From Ophiobolus disseminans (taxonomy: Eukaryota > Ascomycota > Dothideomycetes > Pleosporales > Phaeosphaeriaceae): 64,000 nt of DNA. The position numbers were made by a program, and so were the translations under genes. The stretch covers positions 686,129 through 750,128 of the forward strand of contig MU006238.1 of the NCBI GenBank assembly GCA_010093685.1. The letters are read 5' to 3'. Below, in pieces: positions 43,239-54,514 of this stretch (position 1 is its first letter; each line of letters starts with the position of its first letter). A model generated the notes under the pieces. That model was not told where the DNA came from. It saw only the letters and a program-made list of their open reading frames with translations, and made no database searches.

Positions 43239-43579
43239 GTATTCACATTATAAACTCGTATACATGCTTATTACATGTTCTAGCCCTGAGGGCCTTGCGC
43301 TCTTTGTAAAAGGCGGAGAACGTCAACTTCGAACTCATGCCGCTTACACACTTGGGCATTCGATTGGCCTTGACCCAATTTTCACTGCCAACAATTCCTT
43401 GTCTTATTTGCTGACGCCAACTTAACCTCGGCCTGCTGGGAGTGAGCTTGTGTCGGACCATCCTTAACCTCTGCGACAACACTGGCCGTAGCTTTCTTTT
43501 GCTATTGTGTTACAACAAGTCAACCCAAGGCATGATGGCAAGGAACAATTGGTACCCCAAGTAGCAGACACCATGAAAT
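43239..43579. other. Right flank of the transposon
   Basis: About 340 bases between the element and the 3' end of the kinase/ankyrin gene. A minus-strand frame 43482-43243 ends at the insertion border but has no recognisable domain. Confidence 0.35.
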
Positions 43580-46500
43580 CTATGTCAAAGTTAATGTAAA
43601 CCTTCTTCGAGAGGACTTATGTGAGACATACAAGAATAAATCGAGAGTAATACTCGATACATGCCGTCCGAATCGAAGGTAGCAAGCGTCAAGAACGGCG
43701 ATGGAAAGCAGAATAATGCATGAGATATCCATTCTGGGTATTTGAAGCCCGAGCGCGCGTCCTTGAGTGAGTGTGATGAAGTCAAAAAGAGGAAAGAGTA
43801 AAGTCCAGGTAAGGAATGTGTGCGTAATTATGCCGAGATGCGGGAGAAGGTTGCGAAGTTCGTTGCTTGATAGAGCCGCGTATTGGTCGCCGACGGGAGC
43901 AAGCTGAGGCTCGTGAAGTCTGTCGAGAAACAGGCCCATTCGTGAAGAAACCGGAAGTAGTATGCAGATGGTAAATGTCTGATTCAGATGTCCAAGTCGG
44001 CTGACCGCCGCCATGATGTTGGAACAGACCATGTACGTGAGTCCAAGATAAAGAATAATGAAACCAGTTGCTCGTCGACGGCTGAATCTGGGCCCTGCTC
44101 GCCGGTGTTGTTCAAGAATAACGGTGTCGACGACGGGTGTAGTGAGCGCCAGGGACAGTCCGAAAGCGTTGCCCCAGAAGTCTGCAGGTATAGCACCGTC
44201 AGTTCTGTATGGTGCTCGAGAGATTTGCAATGGATCTGCATCAGTGGAAATCCGTTTGTAGTAGCGGCGCAAGTTTGTAAGTAGGTAGACCGTTAACGCT
44301 GCGGCGACTGCATGTGACACAATAGATGTGTGAACACTCTTGTCCGGGTCAATATTCAAGTAAAGAAGACTCATTATGATAAGCGGGTATGGGTGCAATG
44401 ACTGCTCGGCTACGTTGGTTAGTGCAAACCAACTGGTCAACAGACTCTGGATATCGTTAGCTGTTGATCAGAGCTCTATCTGAAGTTCGAATGCTCAACA
44501 CACCCATGAAAAGTCCCAAACAACGGAGGCAATCAGAGCAGGAATTATGAAGTTTGGCAATCCTCTCTGCTGAAGAGCAGTGACGACCTGTGCGGGTCAG
44601 CTACGAAGACTGGTAGAGACTTGCGACTTACAAAGACCTCAACATGAGTTCCCAGGGTTGGGACCAACAGATTTCCCACTGTAGGATACCTGTAAAGTGC
44701 AAGGAAAGCGTTGCGTGATAAGTGATTCAAAATTCCTAGAGCCGCAGAGTTGAGAAGTAGTCCCATCGCCAATGGCCATGCGCCTATATGCGAGAAGAGG
44801 GCCAATACCAACACTAAGCCATTGACGTACGGGCGTATGATGGAAATGCATCCTTCAACACTGGGCACGTGCCACACCGAATAGTACAACAAGAAATACT
44901 GCGCAGAGTGAGCAGCATTCGACAGCACCACGAAAAGATGGTCAAGGTAAGGAATCGCAGGTTTGACCGGAGAGACGGCCCAGAGTATTCCAAGAATAGG
45001 TCGCACAAAGCGCCTTTCATTGAGTGATCTAGACACTGGGGAGGTGTTGGAGAAAGGACACAGTCGGTCTGATTTGAAGTTTGCTGCTTCTTTGGAGTAC
45101 CAGGAAGAAGAAAACGTCCATTTAATAGGTTTCGATCGGGTGGGGATAGGGTAAGGTGGTCGGATGAAGCGTAAGAGATCCAGATAGTATGTTTGACCAG
45201 GCACGTCAATCTTGCGGAAACCGAGAGCCAGTCGCTGATCACTAAAGAAGCTGAAGACCGGCTGTATGAAAGTGACAGATCCGAAGTAGCGATCGATGTA
45301 CCCGCAAGTCAAATTCGAATTTGTTCGGTGGAACTTCTTGTAACCACGGGTACTTTCGTCAGTCGTAGAGCTAACTTTGTCCCAGCCCATGGGCAGACTT
45401 TGCTGCTGCTGTCGGATGAAGAGCCCAGGTCGAAGAGCTTTTTGTGCATTATTGAGTGTTCTTGAATTCACATCATGTGGGGATCGCTGGCGAAGCAGTG
45501 CGATGATCCGATCTCTTTCTAGAGAATCTCGTCGACTTAAGTTGACACCTGATGCATAAGCCCGCTGAAGCGCAGTTTCGCCTTTAGCGTCCAGTGCATT
45601 CACCTCAAATCCATTCATAACAAGACCTTCGACAGCGGCATAATAGCATGCTTCGGCACATTCGTGAAGAGAGGTAGTCATGAACTCATTCCTTTCCTCA
45701 GCGGATGCCTCTCCTAGGCGATCCTGGAGACTGTGACCTGTAAGGAAGTAGCGCAGAGAGGCGGGCATTTCCGGAGAGTGCGTCCTGGTTGAAGCAAAGC
45801 GTTGAAGATTCCAGAGACAAGTCAAAAATGGCTGTTCGCTGACGGGTGCATCATCCTCTGTCATCTTCACAATTCTGGCCATGGCGCCCAACACTGAAGT
45901 GGGTTTGTCGCGTATGAGAAGTGAAGTGTCCAAGCGTAGCCCACTTTCCGCGAGCACTATCAGCAGCCATATAGTGTTCTCGGCGTCAATTCGGGCAGCA
46001 TACAAGATGCGCGCTTTCTCTAATGCGGTGGACTCGACGCTTCCTTTAGTAGCCTCCTCTGTTGCTGTGCAAACAGAGAGCTCTGAGACGAGCTTCGAAT
46101 GCTTTAACTGCACTGTTTCTGTCACGGTCGTGAGCCAGGTTGCCATTTGGGACTTGTCAAGCAGTGCCACATCTGTTCTACCAATTTCGCTTCGCAACAG
46201 CCATGCTACGATAACGAAGTTGCAATCTTTAGCAAGTGCTAACCCAACGGAATTATGGGCTCGTTCGAGATTTGAGGAACAACAAGGAGGAAGACGGCTG
46301 AGAGTTCTTGCGTAAGCGTACGCGTCGCTCATACTGTCGTGTAGGAGGGTTGACGTTCCAACAGAATGATCTACTTCCGGCAAACCTGACAAGCAGGCGA
46401 TGAACGCATCGATAAGCCACGCGTAGTCTGGGCAGCACTGCTCTTCTCGGTGCTGAAGTAGGTATATGGCAGCTGGATCGATGTAGCAAGAGAGTTGACC

Positions 46501-48293
46501 AGCGAGTCTATTGCTGAGTGTCTCAACAAGTTGTTTGCCTTTGGACAGCCGTGATGACGACTTGAAGCGACGTAGCTTGGCCTGCAATGACAATGCGCCA
46601 TAGGATTTTACAGGCACGATGGTTGATCTGAGCATCCTTTGAAAGGTCAGTCAAGTTACTTCTGAATACTGGTGTCTTACCATTGAATTGATCGTCGTGT
46701 CCCTAGGAGAAGAGAGTGGTAGCTCGCTGCTATTGCACTATAAAACAGGTTGACGTGAAATTGCAAAAAAAGCGAATTGTTTCTCACAGCTTGTCCTGCT
46801 CGCATCCAAAAAGAAGACAGTTCAACGTAAAGGTTGAACATCGACGAAGTTGGGCCAAGAAATGGGGCTATGTCCTGGTCTAGATACCGCCAAGGCCGAA
46901 CATTCCAAAAATGGGGATCTTCGTGCAAGCAGCTTAGTAACAAGCACTGCACTCCATGGGGTAATGCGGAGGAGGATGGTATGTCCGAAAGAGCTGCGTT
47001 GTAGAGATCTGGTGCAACTGGAAGATTGCCAGTATGTTCGGCCATTTCTTCGTCAGGAGGAAGCGGAGATCGGGTGTGACCTGCGAGTAGACACCAAGCC
47101 ACTACACCGTAGGCAAAATAGTCGAACGAATACAGGTCGCCTTTTGAGTATCGGTTGCTTCCTGGTGGCGGACACCATCTGGGTGTACCCCTATACTGCG
47201 AGACGGTATTCACTCCGTCGCTGCGAGCCGCTGCTATTGTCAAGCCGAAGTCGCCGAGTTTGGCTTTGTAGTTGGTTCCATCGACGAAAATGAGTATGTT
47301 TTCGAGCTTGATATCTCCGTGGATAAGTCCGGCACCATGGATTGCGTCTAGCCCACGTCCAATGTCTCTTAATAGGTTCACACAGAGCGTCAAGCGCGCT
47401 CCAGTGTTCGTTTCGGATGCTATGTGCGAGGTCAATCCATGAACAACTCCGGAAAGAAGTCCCGAGAGAGTGCAACTCGCGCGTTCCACAACGAGCAAAG
47501 GTATGCGTGGCTCTGGAGCTTGCATGTCCTCCATAGTGTCCATACAAAGTCCCCAGCCCATGATCTTCAGAATATTGGGATGGTTTCGGAAGTTGGGATG
47601 ACACAAATTGCGGATTTCTCTCTCCACAGTATGTAGTTGTTGGCCAAAAGCTCGTGTCACGACTTCCGTGGCAGCGGAATCCTCGGCGCTAGAGTGCGCC
47701 GAAGAATCAGCATAAGCTCGCTTGATTGCGTAGTAAGGCAACATGTTGATTGCCTTTCTGGCGTACCCGATATCAACCAAATTGCCACTTTCTTGCAAAG
47801 CTGTTGTTTGTAGCGCACCTGTCAACGCCCGCGCTCGCGCAGTTGTGTCAGCCGAGGCACCGAACACCTCAAAGGTGCGTCCATGGCCTAGTAGCTCTGT
47901 GAACTCAGTACGAACACGAAAGAGCAATGGACCAGGCACGTTGTACGAGAGCAGAAGGTCTAAAAGATCTTTGAAAACAACAAGAGGCGGTCTTGGTGCT
48001 TCAGACCATTGGGAGGAAGGCTGAAGCGACAGGGACCTGCTGGGTCGCTTCCAGGACTGGAACCAGTGTGACCGGTATGAATAGGAGGCAGAGCCATCGT
48101 AATTGGAGCGCGGTTTGTTGCGATCGCTATCGCCGTTGATCCAGATATTGCTGTACGTCGATGATGGCAAGTACTGATATGATAGAAGTGGTGTCGTTTC
48201 GTTCGTTGCACGGGGTGCTGTGGGGTCTTGGACCGTGCGGGGACCACCAGACCCTGCCTCGCCGTGCGCAGGTTTCGTCGGATGCACAAACAT
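43580..48293 (-). CDS. Protein kinase-ankyrin-multispan membrane fusion protein
   Basis: Four exons (48293-46681, 46636-44632, 44587-44504, 44446-43580), joined by introns of 44, 44 and 57 nt in consistent phase, give 1522 residues. After a disordered N-terminus, residues about 185-480 form a kinase domain with YYAIKRAY (Lys), the helix-C Glu in VEREIRNL, the catalytic loop LIHGDIKLENILIF and KLGDFGLT. All key residues are present, although the APE region is altered (WCPPPGSNR). The middle has an ankyrin-like unit near 880 (VNALDAKGETALQRAYASG). The C-terminal ~480 residues contain about ten hydrophobic spans, some crossing splice junctions (NFIIPALIASVVWDFSW). It resembles no characterised protein I know; a membrane-tethered signalling kinase is the inference. 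It is head-to-head with the HeLo-pseudokinase gene. Confidence 0.78.
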
Positions 48294-48652
48294 CGCACGC
48301 AGCGGCCGTAGCTAATCCAGGAGCCCAAAAGATGCAATGCAGTAGTCTGAGACAACCTTGGGAATTAGGATAGTGGAAGTAGTGTCTATGGCCAACCTCA
48401 TTCCCCAAGGTTTACTGCAATGTCAGCTCTTCCCAGGATGCACTCAGCCCCCAGGAAGCGCAGCAAGGCAAACTCTCAATTGGTCGTACACATATACAGC
48501 GCCACACCGGTGAAAGTCCATGGTCGCCTGATGCTACGGCCGCGGGGTCGTAAAAGTGAAGGCTCCTGCCACTGCAGACAAGCGAGCATACCTACGTAGG
48601 CCTCTCCAGAGCCTCCCGAGGTCCTGCACTCCTGCACCACACTTTCGAAACC
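48294..48652. promoter_or_regulatory. Shared divergent promoter, kinase/ankyrin gene and HeLo-pseudokinase gene
   Basis: Only 359 bases separate the two start codons, so both promoters and leaders overlap or abut here. No specific factor site is claimed. Confidence 0.5.
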
Positions 48653-50367
48653 ATGTGCGAACCTGCTAGCCTTGCACTGGCTGTTTTGACCACCTTCAAA
48701 GAAGTCTACTTAGTATGCCGCTTTGTGTAAGCCTCCTCAGACGTGTCGTTAGGCGAATGCTGACATCATAGCGAAGCTATCGTGTGAACGTGTCGAGACA
48801 GAATGCTGATCCTGAACGGCGGAAGCTGGAGCAAAAGTTCCGCTATGAAATTCTTTTCCTCCAATCGCTCGGCCAGTACTTCGTCCAGGCGGGGAGCATC
48901 GTCGACAACGAGCAGGACAACCAGCGCTGGTTGCGACAGATACACGAGATCGTGGAACGTATACGTCTACAGCTCGCAGACTATAGTCGAATTGCGGCAG
49001 ATGAGGACAGCGACTACCAAGCACATTCTCCGTTCATGAACGAGTCGATGTATGACACGGCCTTGATCGAATTTGATCTGGGCGAAGAGCTTCCTCCTGT
49101 ACCGAAGCCGGTGTCGATTTCCACCAAAGCCCTTCGTTGGTTTGGCATCAAAGCCAGTCAAAAGGTCAACGATAATCTTGATGCTTGGAAGTGGGCTTTG
49201 GTTGAAAAGCGAAAATTTGAATCGGTCCTTGTTGCAATTCGAGACGAGAACAGATTGCTCAAGGATATCCTGCCGCTCATGTCTGCCTGTACATCAAGGC
49301 ATTCACCTATGCCAATCCGAATGCAATCAAACACCACAACTAGTCACGAGGACCATGGTCTTGGTCTAGCAACTCACGCTCGATTAAGAGAGATCTCCTC
49401 GAGTCCAGGCGTCGTTGGTGGCTTCACTGTACTATCAGGCAAACTCCACTTTCTAACTCCAACAGCTTCCAGCCCCCTAATCATGGGCAAAGTTGTCAAT
49501 AAATCTGCGCATGATCCCGTCCTCGTGGAGCACAAGTATTACGATCAGAACGAGGATCTTACGGAAGAAGAATCGGAACTTGCTCATCGTCGAGCTCGCC
49601 AGCTGGCGTCCCTGCTGACATCCGCCGGAAACGGTGGTCTTGCCACACTTGCATTTCGAGGCTTACGCGAGGAGCCAACACAATCACGTCATACATTCGC
49701 TTTCGACTTTCCTACGAATACCGATACTACGACGGTACCCATGTCTCTTTACGACATGATCAGTTCCAACAAGGTCGACGTGCGTCTCAACCTCCCCAGT
49801 CGATTCATCGTCGCCGCAAAGCTTGCCAAAGCCATAGCCACCCTTCATTCCGATGGCTGGGTGCACAAGAGCCTGCGATCGGATTCGGTCGTGTTCTTTC
49901 GAGAAAACTTGAGTAGGAGCCTGATGGTAAAGAACCCGTACCTCGTTAACTTCGAATACTCTCGCCCTCAAGCCAGCCATACTAAGCTTGAAGTTGACAC
50001 CGATCCTGAACGAAATCTCTATCGCCATCCTGATCGTCAAGGTGAGCCAAGAACCAGCTTCACGCGTCTTCATGATATATATTCTTTGGGTGTTGTGCTT
50101 CTTGAAATTGGTCTTTGGCAGACCGTTTCAAGCATAGTGAAGGAAGTTAAAGTTCCCAGTGGGAGACAGAGTTCAGTAAACAGCATCCTGAAGCAGATCA
50201 CGAAACGGCGACTTGCACATCATATGGGACCCACTTATGCCGAGGCTGTTCTATCATGTCTTGACGACCGACTTGAACACCGCACCGCTGACGTGGATTT
50301 CCCCATGATTTTTCACGACGAGGTTATACAGAAGATAGACGTTCGTGCGCTATGGGAGCGAACATAG
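48653..50367 (+). CDS. HeLo-domain (prion-inhibition and propagation) pseudokinase
   Basis: Exons 48653-48712 and 48772-50367, with intron GTATGC...TCATAG (59 nt, branch-like GCTGAC), give 551 residues. Starting at MCEPASLALAVLTTFKEVYL restores the N-terminal helix of the HeLo-like fold. KLEQKFRYEILFLQSLGQYF and the WFGIKASQKVNDNLDAW region continue it to about residue 170. HeLo domains are membrane-targeting helical bundles of HET-S and related fungal cell-death executors. The C-terminal ~300 residues are kinase-like (AKLAKAIATLHSDGWVHKSL, LHDIYSLGVVLLEIGLW), but the catalytic HRD is HKS and DFG is NFE, so it is probably a pseudokinase. This layout parallels MLKL-like necroptosis effectors. 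The role here is inferred from architecture. Confidence 0.8.
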
Positions 50368-50507
50368 TATGCCTGTTCATTCAATATACAATAGCTGTGT
50401 TTTCAGGACCCACACTCTTTGCGTCCAAGCTTACACGCTTGGGCAAACAATCGGCCGCGAACCACTTTTCGCTGTCAGCAATGCGTCTGTCAGTTGGGGA
50501 GACACAC

Positions 50508-51345
50508 TTACGGTGCTTTGTACACGTAATCCGTCAACGGCTTCCTGGGATCGAATAGCACCCCGGCATCATCGGGCTGGATATCGCCGGGCAACTGCAC
50601 ACCTACCGCACCAATGTCCAACGTCGCACTGCCTCCACTGATCCACACCTGAGCACACTGGGGATAGAACTGGGCTCCGCCAAGCACATTCGAATCCTGA
50701 ATCGCCATAGTCTCATGGCGGATCAAGTACGGCCCATCAGAAAGACATTTGGGTATTGTGATATTCCACGTATTGCCGGCATCGTACATGATCTGCGTCG
50801 CCCAATCGAGTCCAGAGGAGGCGTAAGCGTATGGGACGACGCCAGCTTCTTCGATCTTGAACCAAGTGCGACTCGTCGTTCCGAGGAAGTCAGAACAATC
50901 ACGCCCGTTGGGGCATGGCGACATATACGTGTAGATCGGACCAACATGAGGCCCTGTCGGAGTGATGTCAGCGGAGTTGGAAGCTGTGACTTGAACAACG
51001 TACATGAGTTCCACGTCGCGGTGATGGTGCTTCCAGCAGTTACATTAGCCATTAGTGGTGCCGGGTAAGAGTCGACGTTGCATGTCATCGCAGGCGAGAG
51101 CGGGTCTTTCATTGGGTTGATGCCATTGCCCAGAAAACGTGCTATGCATGAATCAGCTTCCGACAGCAAATATCGGACCGCAACAGCATACCAATTCCTT
51201 TCGGTGGTTGTTTGAAGTCTGGCTGGCTGTATGGCTCGTAGGTGGTGTAGCTTTTGCCATTCATGCGCCATTTTCGGACATGACCATGGGCAGCAGAGGA
51301 TGCTACGAGCGAAGCAAAAACCAGAGGGATGCTGATTAGAACCAT
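50508..51345 (-). CDS. AA9 lytic polysaccharide monooxygenase (formerly GH61)
   Basis: Exons 51345-51192, 51141-51004 and 50953-50508, with introns of 50 nt each (GTATGC...GCATAG and GTACGT...CGACAG), give 245 residues. The signal peptide (IPLVFASLVASSAA) is cut before HGHV, which leaves the N-terminal His that binds copper. The second copper His lies in WPHVGPIYTYMSPC, created by the second splice. The axial Tyr is in AQFYPQCAQVWI near the C-terminus. These enzymes oxidatively cleave cellulose or related glucans outside the cell. There is no cellulose-binding module. It is convergent with the HeLo-pseudokinase gene, 140 bases away. Confidence 0.95.
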
Positions 51346-51712
51346 TATGTTAAACGAATGAGCAAAAACACGATCTGGGAATATAGCTTTCGTCTGCGAG
51401 CATCGCACGTCAAGTACTAAGTTCTCTGTGATGAGAACGTCGCTGATTAGTGGAGCTTCAGGGACCCTTGGCGAAATTAATCTGGAACATCTTAACATGA
51501 ACATCTATCGCCAAGGAAGGCTTGAACACTCAAGTTGTGTGCTAACCTAGAATGGCAGGTTGGATAGTGGGTAGTAACATTAAAGCTGGTCGGCATGAGT
51601 CATTCACGGAAGTTTTAGGGGTTCCATTGTATGACGAGTTAGGTAGCCGCGAGAAAGCAAAATCCCATAAAATGCAACAACCCCACAGTGTAGCCACATT
51701 CCGCCTACATGC
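51346..51712. other. Intergenic
   Basis: About 367 bases holding the AA9 promoter. I see no further feature. Confidence 0.45.
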
Positions 51713-52279
51713 TCACTCAAGATAACCGCTCCATCCCAAGTTCTTCCAAGCATTGCCCACCCATCCAGCGATCCGATCCCACACATGCGCGATCGGGCTC
51801 GTGTCGTAGTGAGAACCATGATGCGAACTCTGGTGATCTCCATGATGCGTTTCATGATGCCAACTATGTGATCCTTGGGTAAAATTTCCAGATGATGTGC
51901 CATTTCGTAACAGCTTCAGCGCGGCAGCGTCCTGGCTATGTTGCGGGAAGACCATGAGGACCACGATGGCAGCAATTATACCAAGCACTAACAAGATGAC
52001 GAACGATGGACATATGTACGTCGTCATCAAGGGTCGTTTGCGGCGTGTGTGATTGCGACGTTAGCATCTCGTTGGCTTGGTGATGGGGAGGTTGGTCGGA
52101 CTAGAGTCGGTGGTAGCAACACGATCATTAGATGAGATGTCGTCGATATCGGTGGTATAGCCGGGAAGGCTCTCATCTGTTTCGTAGTACGTTGAGGTTG
52201 TATCGAAGGACTGTGTCGACATAGCCGCAACACATGGTTCTGGTATAACCAAGGGCGAGTATGGTGAGAGATCTGACAT
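51713..52279 (-). pseudogene. Single-span His-rich membrane protein, frame broken by TAA
   Basis: From ATG 52279 the frame runs 72 codons (Ser/Thr/Asp-rich, MSDLSPYSPLVIPEP), meets TAA at 52063-52061, then continues in the same frame as RRNHTRRKRPLMTTYICPSF and a membrane span FVILLVLGIIAAIVVLMVF. Past the span is a His-rich lumenal or outer segment (SWHHETHHGDHQSSHHGSH). The basic run before the span is typical of the cytosolic flank of a signal anchor, so the frame was probably continuous (CAA to TAA). No GT..AG intron can remove the stop. Translation from ATG 52030 would still give a 105-residue protein with the span and His segment, so a shortened gene remains possible. Confidence 0.55.
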
Positions 52280-52553
52280 CGTTGCAGTAGGTGTTTCGTG
52301 TTAGAAGTGAAGATGAAAGAATTTGACGAATGCACCGCCTTTTGTAACTTTTTGAGCTTGCCGTAATATTCAGTGCGCTGGCTGTGCCTTTTTTTTAGAA
52401 GATTCTGGGTATGGGTCGGTACCTCGCACTCGCAACCAAAGTTTACACTTGAAAGCGCATGTTGCGTTATGTAAGCTGCAATTAATGTTGGCGTAAACTC
52501 AGACGCAGCATTGAGATTAGCAGTGGACGAACAGTTCGTATTGAATTTGCCGA

Positions 52554-54514
52554 TCAACCCGCAGCAAACTTGCTCTTCCCTCTCAGGCTCTCTCCATATT
52601 TCCACAGCAAGAACGGCGCTGGAACACCTAGTCCTAGCGCTATGAATCCTAGTAGGCTATTACCCCAACCAAAATCCAGCGCACTGTACATTGCGGGAGC
52701 GAATAATGGAAAGCCAAATCCCGCTAGACTCCTCAACACTGTGGCCGCAGCGATAGCACTTGCCGCGTACCTCGAATAACTGTCAACGAGATATGTTTGG
52801 ATGCATTGGAATCCAACAATGACGCCTGCACAGAATATGCAAGCTCCAATGTCAGGCATGATCCAATGAACCTGCGCCTGTGCTGACCATCCGTACCAGA
52901 ACAAACCAATCGGCACAAGTAACGAGGCCGGAACCATGATAGGGATGCGAAACTCGGGCTTGCCAACGCCGCTATTGCGTTTCTTGAGGCGCCGATACAG
53001 AGCGTCGTTGAGCGGTGCGGTGATTTGCGTGCCAAGGAAGAAGCCTAAACCCATGGATATGAAGTTCAAGGAGCCGACTCCAGTACTCATGCCATAGCGT
53101 TCGGAAAAGAGCAAAGGGAATGTCGAGAGCATGAGATACATCAGCCCATATAGGTACGCCATGTAACAGGCCAGTATCTGCACGATTGGCTGAGTAAAGA
53201 GCAGTTTGAACGGCCTCTTCATCGCGATCTTCAAAGTGGTGAGCAGTGTCCGATCAGGGCTGTCGAATTCGGTATGTAGTGACATGTTGCCGGTCTCTTT
53301 GCGTAGTCTGTCGCGCTTCCGTTCCAAAAGCTTAGGAGCGTAGGTCTCTTGCAGGAAGAAGAAGCCGAAGACTTGTACCATGGCTGTGAAGATCGTCGTG
53401 GCATAGAAGCACCAGCGCCATGTGGTATTCTGCGAGATAAATCCGCCTGCGATTGGACCAATAGCCGGTCCCAGAAGTGGTGCCAAACTATAAATCGATA
53501 TTGCCTTGCCACGCTGCTCAGGAAAAAAACAGTCACTAAGAACACCCTGTCCGATTGTTAGGCGCGCGACATATGGAAGGAATTCGAGCCTACTTACACC
53601 ACCGATCGCCAACGGCGCAGAGCCACCAAGGCCGCTGAGAAATCGGAAAGCCATCAGTTGGCCAGAGGTTTGAGCAAATCCACATCCGAGATTCCACGCC
53701 AGGTAGAAAAGATTTGACAATTGCAAAACGATGACTCGGCCGTAGATTTCAGAGAGAGGTCCTAGGAACAATGGACCAATTGCGTATGCCAACACGAAGA
53801 TTGACAAAGTAAGCTGAGCTTCGACTTCATTCGTAATACCGAAGTCGGCGCTTATGGAGTTTAGAGCAGGTGATATCATGGACGATGAGATGGGGGAGAC
53901 GAGAGTGAAGCATGAGATGATGAGCGTTGCTGCCCATTTCCGATCCATCGACCCTATAGTTACGTTAGAGATTGTCACTCAACCTGTAGAACATGACTAT
54001 ACACTTACAGTTCTTCGGATTCTTTGGATCATCATCTGAATCCCATGTTACCTAAATCGTGTTAGTTGCTCTGATGAACTTATGCCGAGGGGAGAGGACT
54101 CACCAGATTTGGGTCTTTTATTGACCTCGTGGACCTCTTCTTCTCTAGTTGTGGCGATTCTTCGATATCATGTTCATAGGGCACACCACCTCTCGTTTCT
54201 TCATACGTTGTTTCCTCATCATGCACTGCTTCATCATTCTCCTTTGAGAGCTCCTTCTCATCTACGTCATCGACACTATCGTCATTGTCACTGCTAGAAG
54301 CGGTTGCATATCGTCTTTCGGTTTCAGTCTTATGAGGTGATTGTGCATCTGCGTTGATATGTAGGCCTTCTCCATCTTCGTGGTGATACACGGAATGATC
54401 GTCTGGGAATTGGCTTGAGAGTATGCGGTTCAGTTGGTTGTCGGATCGTTTTGGGCGAGATCGCGAACGACTTCTCGATGTTTTCTGAGATGCAGGTTGT
54501 CTGGAATTGTCCAT
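52554..54514 (-). CDS. MFS multidrug-type transporter (DHA1 family)
   Basis: Four exons (54514-54104, 54051-54009, 53953-53598, 53546-52554) give 600 residues. The 43-nt second exon joins to give VTWDSDDDPKNPKNWSMDRK, the signature that precedes the first span in fungal DHA1 drug:proton antiporters. Twelve spans follow, with LGPLSEIYGRVIV between spans 2 and 3 and LAPLLGPAIGPIAGGFIS in span 5, the antiporter motif of this family. The ~140-residue cytosolic N-terminus is highly acidic and Ser-rich. The protein would export drugs or small metabolites across the plasma membrane; substrate unknown. The 51-nt intron 53547-53597 is in frame but has a good branch site (CTAAC) and is removed in the family consensus. 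Confidence 0.92.

Noticed and set aside
43243..43482. 79-codon minus-strand frame at the right transposon border, as a gene split by the insertion
   Set aside because: Joining it to the sequence left of the element gives no recognisable or consistently open protein, so there is no evidence of an interrupted gene.
7435..52063. Reassignment of TAG/TAA to an amino acid
   Set aside because: Many intact genes here end normally at TAG or TAA (for example Sec62, P450, the transporter at 52554 with TGA, Ctf18 with TAA), so the standard code is in use. The internal stops are better explained as mutations.
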